Origin: Aphelidium insulamus
Lineage: Eukaryota; Aphelidiomycota; Aphelidea; Aphelidiaceae
Assembly (NCBI GenBank): GCA_036784855.1
Contig: JAZDSV010000005.1
Coordinates: 434,001-498,000, forward strand
Length of the DNA: 64,000 nt
Reading direction: 5' to 3'
The position numbers and the translations under genes are program-made. Position 1 is the first letter of the stretch, and each line of letters starts with the position of its first letter. Shown here in pieces: positions 43,163-55,922 of this stretch. Below the pieces are notes generated by a model. The model did no database searches. It was not told the origin of the DNA and saw only the letters and a program-made list of their open reading frames with translations.

Positions 43163-45177
43163 ATGAACAAGGACGACGCGCCCGCCGTTGACATGGGCGA
43201 GCTGCTGCTGCAGAAGCCCTTTGACTCCATCTACGAGGAGCTGCTGGGCGTTGATAACACGCGTCCGACTGGATTCATGCAGGCGCTAAAGTCGTTGCGG
43301 TCTGCCGCGGCCACCACAGCCAATACCGCGACCATCACCGCGGCAGCCAGGTCAATTGACGCGCTTGAAAGCAGGGATATCGTGCTTGATCATGGTGATG
43401 GTACCAGGGGCCAAGAAGATGATGACGTAAAATTATATCCCGCCGTTGAAGCAGCCGATCGTCCCGACATGTTCACCTTTACCGCCAACAGCGACTATAT
43501 CAAGTTTGGCTGGGATAATGATCACGTCGCCGGCATTGTAGACACTTCACTTGCGGACAGCAAGGTCGACACTACGGACGTTGATGATACTGTACAATTT
43601 ACGCGCAAAGAGCGCACATTCAGCGGCATTGATTCCACCCTGCCGTACGAGAAGCAGTTGGACTGCGTGGAAGATATCATTGATCAAGTTACAATTTGCC
43701 ACTCGACTCCAGTCTGGTTCAAGGCAGCTTCTTCGTCATCAGCAAAGTCCAAGAAGAACGCGGTCAAGTACTACGTGGCCAACAGTTTGTCTGCCATGTA
43801 CGTTTATTGCCACTTCGTCATGTTTATTAAACATAATTGTAGCCTTCAAGAGGAAGTGCTGGATTTTGCCGCACTGATGAAGCCGACTGCTGCTGATGCT
43901 GCTATGCGTAAATACCTTATTAAGCGCATAACCACCGTTGCGCATTCTCTATGGCCGGATTGTCGGGTGAGTTATCAGCGTGGTGACCTGCAAATGGTCA
44001 CGTAATTGCTGTAGGTGCAATCATTCGGATCGTTCAACACGAATTTGTATTTGCCATGCAGCGATATAGACATTGTGATATTGGACGGACCGCAAGCATC
44101 ACGGGTGAATCTGACTCGACTACGAGACGCGCTCAAAGCTCACGGGCTTGTGTTTGAATCATCAGCTGAGATTATCGCTGCCAAAGTTTCGTTGGTAAAG
44201 TTTGTCGACAGCATCACGCAGTATTCTGTCGATATAAGTTTTAACGTGGACAACGGGCTTACTGCTGTTGATACCATAAACACTTATCTACGGGAATACC
44301 CGGCACTAAGGTTGTTGCGGTGTTGACGCGCATTCTTTAATAGTCTAACTTGACATTCAGGCCAATGACGCTGATATTGAAGCAATTTCTGTTGATGCGA
44401 GGGTTGAATGAAGTTTATAGTGGCGGTCTGGGCAGCTTTGGTCTGACGTCCATCATTGTCAGCTTCTTGCAGATACATCCACTGCTGCAGTCTGGAGAGA
44501 TGCGGCAACATGATAATCTGGGCGTGCTGCTGATTGAGTTTCTGGAGCTGTACGGAAAGCGGTTCAACTACGATGACATTGGCATCGACATCAGAAACAA
44601 GGGCATGTACTTTGTCAAGGAGACACGCTCAGTCGGCATTGACCCGCGACGCAATGCCGCCACCGATAAGCTGTGCGTCCAAGATCCCAACGATGAGGAT
44701 AATGATATTACTCGCGGATCGTTTAACATGCGGGTCATACGCTCTGCCTTTAGTCACGCCTATGATACGCTGTGTGGATGCATTTACGAGAACGAGTACC
44801 GACACCGGCATGATCGCACCGGGGACGGCTCCAAACCTGCTAAAGGCTTGACTTACTCTGTGTACTCGATACTCGGCACCATTCTCGACATTCCGCAATC
44901 AGTCATTGCGCACAGGGAGCACGTGGCGCTGAAGTACCGGGAGATGAAGGGGTTTGTGGACCGCGCCCTCGCTGTCACGCAAGATAATGTCGGTGAAGAT
45001 GCATCTGAAAAAGAATTGCCTCGAAAGCGTCAGCGCGATTTGCCCGACTCGGATATGGACTGTGACACCGCGACGTCTTCAAATCAATCATCATCGATTA
45101 CTTCGAGTCCCACCACGAAGCAAAGCCGGAAAGCCAAGAAGGCAGCCAAGCGAAGCGCTAGAGGGAAAAGGAGATAG
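43163..45177 (+). CDS. Trf4/PAPD5-type non-canonical poly(A) polymerase
   Basis: Four exons. A 180-residue N-terminal part includes DKPFDSIYEELLG-like helices and acidic stretches. The nucleotidyltransferase core has VQSFGSFNTNLYLPCSDIDIVI; the GS and the D-x-D pair are intact. The third Asp lies near QYSVDISFNV. The central domain has LILKQFLLMRGLNEVYSGGLGSFGLTSIIVSFLQ and LIEFLELYGKRFNYDDIGI, matching Trf4/5 and PAPD5/TENT4. The tail is basic (KQSRKAKKAAKRSARGKRR). Such enzymes, often within TRAMP, add short oligo(A) tails that mark nuclear RNA for the exosome. Start is the ATG at 43163 (CAATGAAC); an earlier in-frame ATG adds little. Confidence 0.9.
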
Positions 45178-45219
45178 TAATACAGTTGTATTGCCTTTTC
45201 AAAAAATTATTTATTATTA

Positions 45220-47124
45220 TTAGCTGCCAATTTCGACAGCAACGTTCAACTCTGCTTCCTTGTAATATTTGCCTTGCGCGATGTACTTTGCCAACTTGAC
45301 CTTTACAGTATCTAACGCCAGCTGTGGCCGACCATCAAGCATTGCAGAAATTTTTTGGGCCAGTTCAAACTTTGCCTGCACAGCGTCGTGTGCAGTATTG
45401 GGATTTCGATCTAGCAGAAACGCTACAAAATCGGCGTGGTTGCACAGGGAACTGACCGCCCACTCGTGACTACCGAGGGCCAGAAGAAGCTGAAAGGCGG
45501 CGCCGCGAGTATCAGCAAATGCACTGCTCGCCGTTTTTATAATGGTATCGATAGTGACTTTGGTGGATGAGTTCAGAGTATCGTACAGAGTTTTGCAACG
45601 GAACGACTGCTGGGAATCAAGTTCACTGTCACAGGCAAAGATTGCAGTGATTGCACGCATTGATGCAACTCGCATTAGTTCCGAGCTGCCGCGGAAGCCT
45701 TTCAGAAACGCAGATACCGCGCCCGTAGTACCCATCATGCACTCTAGGCCAACACCGGTCGATCCAATTAATCCCAGCGAGCCAATAGCAGCACTCTGTC
45801 ATGATGTTAGCAATAAGTGAAGTTGAACTCGTGCGGATACATGCCCTGATATCTTCGCTGTCATGCGCGGCAAGTGATGCAACAGCGGCCAAGAAACTGT
45901 ATTTCTTGTCGACGGTTATTAAATTGGCGGCCTTCATCACCACATGAGCGCACTAGAATGAAAAGAAAAGATCTGTCATTACCTGGCAAGAGTACAATTT
46001 CCCGACAAACTGTGCCGCATATGGAACGCACAAGACTTGCTCCATCGACATTTCGTCGCCCACGACAAGAAACCGCTTAATCTTGTCCAGCGCTCCTAGC
46101 CGTTCCAAAAGGGCGAACCCGTCCGCAGACTTGACCAACTATCACTATTACAAAAAATAGTCAATTAATCGCACGTACAGTTGATAGCATCTCGATAATA
46201 TTCACTACTTCGAGTACATCATCCGAGTCTAGGCGGGCCACTATCGCTTGCAGAATGCTGGCTTGGTATGTGGAATGCACCAGACGAGATTGCGCAGCCA
46301 AAGCAGAGACAGCTTCAAACACTCGCAGACGCACGTCAGAACTCCTAGTAGCATCATGAGCATCAGATTTGATTAAATTTTGGTGAATATTGTAATTACC
46401 GCTTGGTCATGGCTGTAATGCAGTCGACGGTATCACCGCGACAAAGCAAGTCCACGCCATTGCTTCCTTGGCACATATCCGACAGCAGCAAGCAGGCGAA
46501 TCGATAAACCGGCAATTCCACGTCGGCAAGGGAATCAAGGACGCCGGCTGGAAAAAAGCTCTCAACCAGTTTTAATGATGTGTCTGGCGCGCTGCGAACT
46601 GCTTTCGACAACAAGTTCAGCACCAATAGTCGAACTTGGCTACTAGGATGGCTCAGACCCATTGATAATGTGTCCTGAAATAATCATTGACATGAAGCGC
46701 ATGATCACTGCACACATACGGTGTTTTGCTGCAGAGTGGATGCGAGGCTTGCAGCAGCATTTGGGGACGTGTCCAGATATGCCGGAATAAGCCGGCACGC
46801 CGCCTGCACCATCGACTCACTGGCAGAATCGGCGGAGCGAACAGCCAGTAGTGCAAGAAGTACTTGCAGCGGCAATGCTGTCCTCAGTCCCTCCCCGTAC
46901 CGCTGCATTGCCGATGCATCTTTGTAGGGGTGAATCCATCTCATACCACAACTAGCAGGTGCATATGTACCGTGAAGAATGAAGTTGATAAAGTCCAGCC
47001 GCTGTGCAAGGGCCTGTGCATCCACCTCTGCCGCCTTACCAGCCTGTGATGCAGCGGATATAGTTTCCGCTGACTGCACTATGGCGGCAATGCACTCTTG
47101 TAGCTCTCCATTTCTCTCGGCCAT
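45220..47124 (-). CDS. PSMD5: 26S proteasome non-ATPase subunit 5 (assembly chaperone S5b)
   Basis: Seven or so exons for an alpha-helical ARM/HEAT-type protein. MAERNGELQECIAAIVQSAET begins it. Middle exons have LSHPSSQVRLLVLNLLSKAVRS and SSDVRLRVFEAVSALAAQS repeats. The C-terminus, GAAFQLLLALGSHEWAVSSL then FVAFLLDRNPNTAHDAVQAKFEL and KLAKYIAQGKYYKEAELNVAVE, matches the end of PSMD5 (W....L....GF..Y..DR......D...K.EL...Y...GPYY). The protein holds the base subunits Rpt1-Rpn1 during proteasome assembly. Start at 47124, with a nearly identical 18-base duplicate just upstream. Confidence 0.82.
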
Positions 47125-47221
47125 TGAATATAAGTTGGAATTACTCTCGGTCATTGAATGTAAGTGGAGCATACATTACACTAGAAGGTTATGTATTTTA
47201 CAAACTGAGCTGCACTCAACC

Positions 47222-47293
47222 GGCTCCATAGTCCAGGGGTTAAGACAGTAGACTTTGAATCTATTAACCCGAGTTCGAATCTCGGTGGGGCCT
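47222..47293 (+). tRNA. tRNA-Gln (anticodon TTG)
   Basis: A 72-base cloverleaf without intron. The acceptor pair is GGCTCCA with TGGGGCC (one G-T). The D arm is GTC...GAC, the anticodon stem GTAGA/TCTAT closes the loop CTTTGAA, so the anticodon is TTG (reads CAA). The T arm is CCGAG TTCGAAT CTCGG. Discriminator T as usual for eukaryotic Gln. A TTTT polymerase III stop follows at 47298-47301. It lies between the divergent PSMD5 and HDAC genes. Confidence 0.97.
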
Positions 47294-47474
47294 CTTCTTT
47301 TGCTTTTGTCCATACTCCACTTTTGCTTCCTTTTGTCCATATATTGTGTTGTGGCCATATGTATGTGCATGCAAGGTCGTATGCACTTTTTTTCCACATG
47401 CTGCACTTGTTGCCACGTGCTGTTATCTCCAATATGTCAAAAGGACAGACTGCATTTCTACAATCACACTTTGA

Positions 47475-49183
47475 ATGAACGGCAAGCCAACCGCGGCACA
47501 TTCCCGCCCGCGGGTGTCCTACTTTTACGACCCCCGCGTGGGCCTGTACCACTACGGGATGAACCACCCAATGAAGCCACACCGCCTCACCCTCACCCAC
47601 AGTCTGGTGTGCGGCTACGAGCTGCAGAAAAAGATGACGTGCTACCGCGCCCGACCAGCGCTGCGTGATGAAATCGTCCAGTTCCACTCGGAGGACTATG
47701 TGGACTTTCTGCGGAGGTGTGGCGAGCAGCGTTGTGGAGTCTGCACAATACACTCATGCATAATTGCCTCGTAGGGTAACCCCGGATTCGGCGCACCAGT
47801 TTGGCGACTGCTTGTCCAAGTTCAATGTCGGAGACGACTGCCCCGTATTTGATGGCATGTACGACTTTTGCAAACTGTATACCGGCGGCTCGCTGGATGG
47901 CGCGCGCAAGTTGAACTCTGGCCAGAGCGACATTGCTGTCAACTGGTCCGGCGGCCTGCATCATGCGAAAAAGTATGAGGCGAGCGGCTTCTGCTACATC
48001 AACGACATTGTCATTGCCATTCTGGAGCTACTGAGGTGAGTATGTCTGTACGGTCTTGTATTATTATTATTGCTTACTTACCTGCAGATATCACCCGCGA
48101 GTGCTGTACATTGATATTGATGTGCATCACGGCGACGGCGTGCAAGAAGCATTCTACACCACGGACCGTGTGATGTGCGTCTCGCTGCACAAGTATGGCG
48201 ACTACTTTTTCCCCATGACTGGCAACTGGCTGGAGGTCGGCCACGACAAGGGAAAGTACTACAGTCTGAACGTTCCACTCAAGGTATTATTCCCTAATTT
48301 ACTGATAACGGTTCTTATATCTTTGTCAAAGGACGGCATCACCGACGAGCAGTATCTGTCAGTATTCAAGACCGTTATATCCGGTGTCATTGAATCGTAC
48401 CGCCCGTCGGTAGTGGTACTGCAGTGCGGCGCAGATTCCCTCGCTTGCGACCGACTGGGATGTTTTAATCTATCGATTCGTGGACACGGCGCCTGCGTCG
48501 ACTTTGTAAAGTCATTCAACTTGCCCATGCTGGTGCTTGGCGGCGGTGGTTACACAATTCGCAACGTGTCTCGGTGCTGGGCATACGAGACAGCCGTACT
48601 GCTGGACACGGAAATACCCAATGAGCTTCCCTATAATGAGTACTATGAGTTTTTCGGCCCCGACTACCTGCTCCATCCCACCCTGACCAGTCAGGGCATG
48701 GGCGCCGAGTCCTATCGATCGAATGCCACTCGAGACATTTACAATGAAAATACCAGCCACTACCTGCACCTCATACAGACTCAAGTGTTGGAAAATCTAC
48801 GTCGACTGGAGCATGCACCCTCAGTGCAGATGCAGGAGATCCCGCCCGACTTGCTCGGTGTGGTTGATGGTGTCCTCATGGATGACATGGACCGCGAGCT
48901 GGAGGAAATGATGCGCGACGAAGAGGAGGACCGGGACGGGCAGGTGGACAGGAGGCGCGAAGATGAGCAGCGGGTAGAGGTTGATGAAGAGTATTACGGC
49001 TCGTACGGTGATCAAGACCGTGACCATGGGTCCGACGGCGAAGAAGGGTTCATTGACGTTTCAACCGTCTCGCCCACTGCTATCGCGGTCACAGAGGGAG
49101 AAAATACGGACGTCAACGTCGACCTACCAAGTCCCGAAAATCGCACGCCCGACCCAGTGTCGTCTCGGCCAGCTGATACATAG
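47475..49183 (+). CDS. HDAC3: Class I histone deacetylase (HDAC3/Hos2-like)
   Basis: Four exons. [25 protein letters not shown] opens the domain. Next come [40 protein letters not shown] (active-site HH and the charge relay), [20 protein letters not shown] (zinc ligands D, H), [11 protein letters not shown] and [12 protein letters not shown]. The combination, especially [12 protein letters not shown] and HHAKK.EASGFC, is closest to HDAC3/Hos2. It removes acetyl groups from histones in nuclear co-repressor complexes. The C-terminal 90 residues are acidic and disordered. Catalytic residues are intact. About 490 residues, longer than animal HDAC3 by the tail. Confidence 0.95.
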
Positions 49184-49226
49184 AGTTGCAACTTCACTTC
49201 CAAGTGGTCATCACATGCAATCTATT

Positions 49227-52200
49227 TCATCCGCGTGAATTCGGCGACGACATTCCAAACTCTTCCTCCTTGATGGCAACCTGTCGCCGGCACCACTCTT
49301 CAAAATCCTCCTCATCCTTCACTTGCGACATTGCTTCAATGTGGTGTTTGTGAGTGCTGATGAATGATCGCAAGTGCTGCAGCAGTGTGTTTATGTCGTC
49401 TTCTTCGCCAGACTGGGGGGATTTCACTGGCTTCGTCGTGGCAGCATCCAAACCTTCATCGGTGCTCGCCGATGACTCTTCAATCTGTTTCAGCTCAAAC
49501 AGACACTCATTCAGCTCCTGGCACAGCGATTGAAAGTATCGCACATGGCGTCGTAGCATGGTTTCAATGTCAAGTTTGCGGGAGAAATTCATTCTCGACA
49601 GGTTGAACGAGGGGATGCTCATTGGCCGTGCATGCCTCGTGGTCAGCATCGATGTCCGCACAGATCGCGAGTCCTCCAACCCGAGACGATCGTACTCCTT
49701 TAGCGTTTCCTCCATCTTGCTGTAAACTTGATCGACTCGCAGATTGATGTTAGATCTAAGATGTGATATGCGTTATCGAGGCAAGTTTGTTTGACTATAC
49801 CTGCGCGTGGCAGCTGACGCTTTCAGAGATCGGGGGCCAACGTCTCCGGATGGGGACCGTGAAACGTCCGACAGAGATCCTTGTGGCGAGGAGCCAAGAA
49901 TCTTTTCCTTCATCCAGTCACTAAAGTCTGGTTTCTTTCTCTAAAAAATTTTTAATAAGTACTGACATTTGTCACTACATACGTTTTTGCTGATGCGCGC
50001 TCTTCGCAGAATCGCATTGGTATACACCTTTAGTCGAGTGGAATCCTTCTCAGTTACCAGTGGCATGAATGGCCGCGGTGGGAGCATCAGTGAGGCATCA
50101 AGCGGGCCATCGGGCAGAAAATACGGTCTCTTCGGAGCCGAATTCGGTCCCAGTCCTTTCAAGTTGATATTCATCGCCGGTACAATTGTTTTGATCATGT
50201 ATGCTTCGTCCTGCAGAAAGGGAGTTTGCTCCTTTGTCAAACGCATCTTTGATCGATTCAGCTTTGCCTTGATGGCTTCGTCGAAAAACAAGATCTCATA
50301 ATCGACACCATTAGACTCGGCACGGCTATGTGCGAATTGCGAGAATGCCTGCGTATCGCACAAGTAAAACATGAAGAGTCGAGTTTCCCGGTCGGCGAGT
50401 TGCATGAGAAATTCTCGCTTTTTAAACACTGGACATCCATTGCGCTGGTCGAAATCGCTAATGTCAGGCACGGATGCCCGCCCCGATGCACTCGAGATGT
50501 TTTTCCGTGCAAGCTTTGTCAGCGCACCCCATTGTTCCGCCATGTCGCTTTTGAACACACCGAGTGCCGCGCTGGACGATGAAGAAGTGACGGCCCGTTG
50601 TTTCGGCGGAGCTTCATGGGTCTCGATGAACGTTCGATAGTTGCGAAAGAGAGACGTCCACAGCCGGAAAAATGCGTCCTGAACTTTGCACTCGTTGAAT
50701 GCGCGAGGACAGTATGCCACAAGATTGTTCACACAGGAATGATGCGCCGTCAGACGACAGCCTTCGCAACCCAGTCCGTCCGAGTGCGCAAACACGTGGT
50801 CATCGAGATCTCCTAGCCGTTCCACGGTTGCTGTACCGCCGACCGCCCACGCGGTGGAGTTGATTCCAAGCACCAGTGGCACATTTACCGATTTCTCACA
50901 CACGGCACACAGTCCCACCGCAACTTTTTGCGGCAGCTTGTTCCGCGGAATCTGTACCGTTTCACTGTTGGGCGGAGTGGTTACGGCATAAAGTCGCCAA
51001 AATACATGGCCCTCGTGACCTGGTATGCATGCGTCGCCATGCACGTCATTCAACGTGGCGCCGTGCGTGGTGCAGACCATCAGCTGGATCTCGGGCGGAA
51101 AGTCTTCGGCCTTCATTGCGTACTGATACTCTAGCGGTGCCAGGTAATTGGAGTGAAATCGAGGAAACGATTTCTGCTCGGCAGCCACCTGGCTGCTTGC
51201 TTGATACCGGAATGGGAAAAAGAATCGTTCGCGGCGGCTCAAAGTTGCAGAAGTAGCTTCACGCAATTGCCCCGGCTGATAAGCATTCGTGCCAGCAATA
51301 TCCAGCCCACTGGCAATACTTGAGAACTGATTCTTGTTCTGTTCCAGCGAGTACAGCGTAGACGACGACGAGGACTTTGAGTTGGCGCCGTCAATGCTCA
51401 CCATAGATGACTGGATGCGAATCTTGGAGCTTTCCAAAAATCCCGACAAATGCTGCATGATTTTCTTGGGCGATGTCGACGCGCTGACCGTGGCAAGTGC
51501 GCTGTCTCGTCGCCGAGTTTCATAATCAGTGTCAATGGTGAGTTGGGCGGACGCTGTTGGTCCAGTGACCACCGATGTCGGAGCGGCAATCAAGTTAGAC
51601 TTTGTAATGAGAGAATTTGGATGCGACGAGCCATTCGGTGGCGCAGAGAGAGTACTCATACGCAAATTCGGAGTAGCAAATAGAGAATTATCGGCACTTG
51701 GGTTCGCAGTCTGCGCCGAAGGATTCGTGAGAGCAGTCTGAAATGTGCCGTTTGAGGCATTTCTATCTTGCTGTGCCGGGTCATCTGTTGACTGAAATAC
51801 TATTGACGGACGAGCTTCCATATCTGTGTCATCTTCGTCGACAACCAATAACGCCTTTTGTGCACTATCCATGTCCACGGGAGACAGTGGCAAGTCCTTC
51901 ATAAGCGATGCAGCCAACGAAGATCGAGATGCCGGACGTTCCGCCAACGATACTTTGTCAGCGTTCGCGGTTGATGATTCCACTGGCGGCGGTAGCGCTG
52001 GCTTGTCCTCTGCTACTTCAACTTGACTCGGCTGAGTAGCGGGCACTTCGACACTAGGTTTACGCTGAGGAGGAACAATGGTCAACACCGACGCTCCCAT
52101 ATCGTAGGTGAACGACGACTTGGCAGCAGCCAGCAGTTTGCGAGGTGGCGCGACAATCGTGGCCATGCTGTCATGCAGCTTGACGGATCGCAGATCATTG

Positions 52201-54137
52201 ATTGATCGCGAATTAAGGCGTTTGATCTTTTGCCGCACGGACAACAGCTCGTCGCGAATCAGCGTGAGCTCGTACTGCAGCTGCTGGTTGCGACGCATGG
52301 GCAGCGACGAGTGCCAGTACTCGGGCTGGCAGTCGGGCCGTACAATCATTCGTGCGACTTGATGCGTCGTCTTGTACCGCAGCAGTCGACTAGCCTTGGA
52401 CAAGCGACCTACCAGCTTGCGGCGCTCGTGTAATGGAATGTGCGGTACATAATCGACAGACAGTGGCAACATCGTCTTGGCTCCAGTTCCAGAGGCACTT
52501 TGCTGGTGCACTGGCTTGCCGGCAGGAAGTGTAACCACATTCTTGTCCAACTCTACAACCAGCACCTACATAAAAATGGAGTAAGACCTTGCTTGGAATG
52601 AAAATTTGGCAAGCGTACATCGTCGGGAACCGTCTCCAAGTGCCGATAACTGTTCAATATGCCGATAATGAAGGGTACTGGCGCATGAATGTAGGTCATC
52701 ATTTGCGCCGGCAACAACGGGATGTAGACATGCTGCCAAAATACTAGACAATATAATGAATATACCTCATGGAGATACCACATTGTACTCACGGGGAAAG
52801 AGCAATGCGACGAAACTCTCGGCAACAGTGCTCAGCAGCTGTGCATGATCTGACAAGAACAGGACCTTTCTCTCCGTCACAATGTACTCGAATACCGTCA
52901 AAATGTTGTCCGGCGACAAGGCGGCGAACAAGGGATAGAATGAAAACTATATGGAATGTTACTGTTGCATACAGACACAGAATAATGTACGTACACTGCG
53001 AAGAATGGGCACACAGTTTAGCGGCGGCCGTGACAGACGAATGTCGATGCAGGCATCCAGTTTGACCGACACTTCAAGCTTCCCCGGCGGCGGCAGAGGC
53101 ACCTCGCTGACAAAGTGCGTCACCATCCTGGCACAAAGATCAGTATTGATAGTACGCGGAATGAACAACCTCTCCAGCGGAATTTCAGCCCAGTCACCGC
53201 TGGCGGACGTGACTTTCACGAGCCAGTCCCGGAAAGCACCGTAGAATGGCCACTTGCTGAGTAGACCGACACAGCGCGGCTTGTAGTAGTGCTCGGTGCG
53301 CTGCAGGAGACGCGTGTACGGCGCCAACAGTGAGCCGTACAGCGCAATCTGCTCCTCCGTCTGCAGTGCATCGCCGTGAATGGACGCGTCGTCGGATAGC
53401 TGTTGCTTCTGCAGCTGCTGCTGAAGACGCTTGGCGGCGGCAAGTTTGCTCTGTATGTGGTCAATGTACTCGAGTTCGCTGTCGGGCAGGCTGGCCAGAC
53501 GCAGCTCCGTCAGCATTCGAGCGGCAGTCGCGCGCTCCCCGTCATCCAGCGGTCGGAACAGTGTCAGGCACGCGGCATACGTCTTGATGCCCGTGTCATC
53601 CGTGATGATGAATGAGTGAAAGTGGGACGGTGGTGGCGGTGGTGATGGTGGTGTCTGTGATGACTGTGGTGCAGAAATGGGTGGATTAGTGTCTCTTGCC
53701 GTCGATGCCGGCTGCTTGTAGTGACGGAGCGCCACACCGCCCTCGGGGAAGCAGAACAGTGGAATGTGTGTGGGCACGACGGCCGTGGAAGGATACGCGG
53801 CCGTAACAGTGGCACTCCATCGCACGTCTGTCGGGTGTGGCGGCAGCGGCAAAGTGAGTGGCCTGACATCCGTAGCTGCCTCGGTTGCGAGCGGCGGAGC
53901 AGACGGCCTTGGCGGTGCTGGCTGTTTAAGCGACGCGTCGGCAGCAAGCACCGAGGCACCGTCGACAATGAAGAACGCGTCGACAAGCCGCGCACTGAAC
54001 GAGCAGGTGGGTGAGAGTACTGCGCCACTGTCCGGAGATGGCGTGGACGGTGCCGAGGCCGCCACGCTGTTCACCAGCACGGAAGACACGCTGGCAGCTG
54101 GTGGGCGCATCAAGTTGGCACAGGTTCTAACAAACAA
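49227..54137 (-). CDS. DENN-domain protein with C1-like zinc finger
   Basis: Long multi-exon gene. The N-terminal exon (54137-about 52970) has the uDENN start LVDAFFIVDGASVL, then PLFCFPEGGVALRHY and FHSFIITDDTGIKTYAACLTLFR. The cDENN part is ILTVFEYIVTERKVLFLSDH and VYIPLLPAQMMTYIHAPVPFIIGI. The long second half holds a disordered region, then paired Cys (GLCAVCEK...HSDGLGCEGCRLTAHHSCV) like a C1 fold, then CPVFKKREFLMQLADRETRLF and dDENN-like LCDTQAFSQFAHSR. DENN proteins activate Rab GTPases by GDP-GTP exchange. The C-terminal exon is coiled-coil. About 1,500 residues. The Rab target cannot be told. Confidence 0.82.
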
Positions 54138-54385
54138 GCTGGCTGCAGACTAGTAGGCATATTATTTGCTGGTATATATGCTGTGATATTGTGCAGCAAG
54201 AGACAGCAGCTGTTGCATGGCATCTGAAGCTTTACGTGCAGCAAAACATGTCTATGCTGGCCGTGACTTGCCGGGAATTGCATCCAAGATGTGACTTTTG
54301 TGTGCGTCCAATAATCTCGCTGTCCTTGTTCATAGAGTGCGTATGCACGGCGTGAAACTTACCACTGACTGCACGGGACTACATT

Positions 54386-55402
54386 TTATATGCCTTGAAT
54401 GCCTTCATCGGCGCCAGTGTGAGCTGTGCCACTGCATTCATCGGCATCAGCATCATCGTGAGCGTGCCGTGTTGGGCCGGGACAGCTTGCGGCCATGTCC
54501 ATGTCCGACTCGTACTTTACACCGCACCACTGGCAGTAAAAGTGTCGCTGTCTCAGGTACGCTGTCACCTCGTTCAGTTGTTGGTGCACATCATCAGCGT
54601 CTTCACCATCACCACCGTTAATGCTCCTTTTGTCGGTGTCCTCTAGCACTCGCGTCGTCCCCGCTTCCAATTCAGCTTCCATTTTCTTTCTTGCCGCTTT
54701 GGCCACCACTTCAGACAGCCAGTACGCTCGGCCGTCGGTCACGCCCGCCTGCCCATCCAGATCCTCACACGCCAACCGAGAGTGCCGCAGGTCACTGCGC
54801 GCCAGTCTTACGGCAGCACTGTCCCGCGTCCGCACCGTGAAATCACGCCTGAGTGCCTTATTGCGAGGGACCGTGATGGCTTGGGTCAGTGCGACCTCTT
54901 CCTCGCGCAACCTCTTCAACCTTTCGTATTCCTGCTCCTCCTGCAGCTGACGGGCAGTATGGCGTCCCACTCCATCATCGCCGCCAATTCCCACGCGAGT
55001 AGTGCGCGGCACATTCGGAATAGCCAACGGTTCTCGGAGCCTGTTGTCTGGCAAGGTCGAGTCTTGCGCCGTAGCGTCATTGCCACCATCACCGTCATTA
55101 CTGCTACTACTGGCGGAAGCAGCTTTAGCAGTCGCTGTAGTAGGCACACCCAGCGCCTCTCCCGGCTTGTATCCCATGCGCATGAGCATCGAGTAGCCGC
55201 GATTTGACGCGTCGATCGGCTTCTCCAGGGCCTCGCGCCGTCTGGTCTCTTCAAGCAGGTGACGTGGCATTCGTGCTACTACATGCTCTGCAGGCGGGGG
55301 TGCAGACTTGATTATCGACTTCTCAGTAGATTCCGAGGCCGCAATGAACTTGTCCGACATGTAATCGTCGTCGTCGTCATCTTCGCCGTTGTTCTTGTCC
55401 AT
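54386..55402 (-). CDS. GPATCH11: G-patch protein 11 (GPATCH11)
   Basis: Single exon, about 338 residues. After an acidic head (MDKNNGEDDDDDDYMSDKF) come NRGYSMLMRMGYKPGEALG, the G-patch (G....L..MG...G..LG), then TTRVGIGGDDGVG and a long charged helix (QLQEEQEYERLKRLREEEVALTQAI). The C-terminus, YLRQRHFYCQWCGVKYESDMDMAASCPGPTRHAHDD, is the DUF4187 zinc motif (C..C...CPG...H) diagnostic of GPATCH11/CCDC75. G-patch proteins stimulate DEAH helicases in splicing and RNA processing; GPATCH11 in animals is linked to kinetochores and to spliceosomes. Confidence 0.9.
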   Translation of the reverse strand: MDKNNGEDDDDDDYMSDKFIAASESTEKSIIKSAPPPAEHVVARMPRHLLEETRRREALEKPIDASNRGYSMLMRMGYKPGEALGVPTTATAKAASASSSSNDGDGGNDATAQDSTLPDNRLREPLAIPNVPRTTRVGIGGDDGVGRHTARQLQEEQEYERLKRLREEEVALTQAITVPRNKALRRDFTVRTRDSAAVRLARSDLRHSRLACEDLDGQAGVTDGRAYWLSEVVAKAARKKMEAELEAGTTRVLEDTDKRSINGGDGEDADDVHQQLNEVTAYLRQRHFYCQWCGVKYESDMDMAASCPGPTRHAHDDADADECSGTAHTGADEGIQGI

Positions 55403-55922
55403 TGCACACCAGTTTGAAGTGTAAGTGAGCACAGAAATTACTTCTGTGCGCTGGCGTTCATACACTCAAGATGAAATTACTACATAGTCACTTTGCATGC
55501 CATGCAATAGTTGACATATCACTATTCTATATTCGCATGTAATATGCCGTGTACCCGCGGAAAAATATTCCTCAAAACTTGCTGCATGCCAATAGTTCAG
55601 CCTGCTCCGGCTAAATACGCAGTTTGCCCAAGAATTTTGGAGAGTGAGTGTGTTCAAGCTGTACTTTCAAATCGGCGATTATGTGGACTTTTGATCCAAT
55701 GTCATCGTCTTTGCCGTCACTCTTCGACTTGACTCCGTATCGAAGGCGCCTTTACATGATCGTACCCTTTGGTCGCGATCACCTCCACCTTGAACCACTC
55801 CTACACTGTAAGCCAAGTGACCACCAAAACAGCTACAAAGCGTATCATTGATTACTCGTAGTTCATTGTCTTGAAATCTGAACCAATATCTGTTTTGTCA
55901 TTCGCCGCGCACGTAGGGTTTG
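55403..55922. other. Intergenic, no gene recognised
   Basis: Small open frames on the plus strand (for example around 55511-55730 and 55648-55850) show Cys and His clusters but no known domain. One could be two exons joined at GTGAGTGTG near 55645, which I cannot support. Confidence 0.4.
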
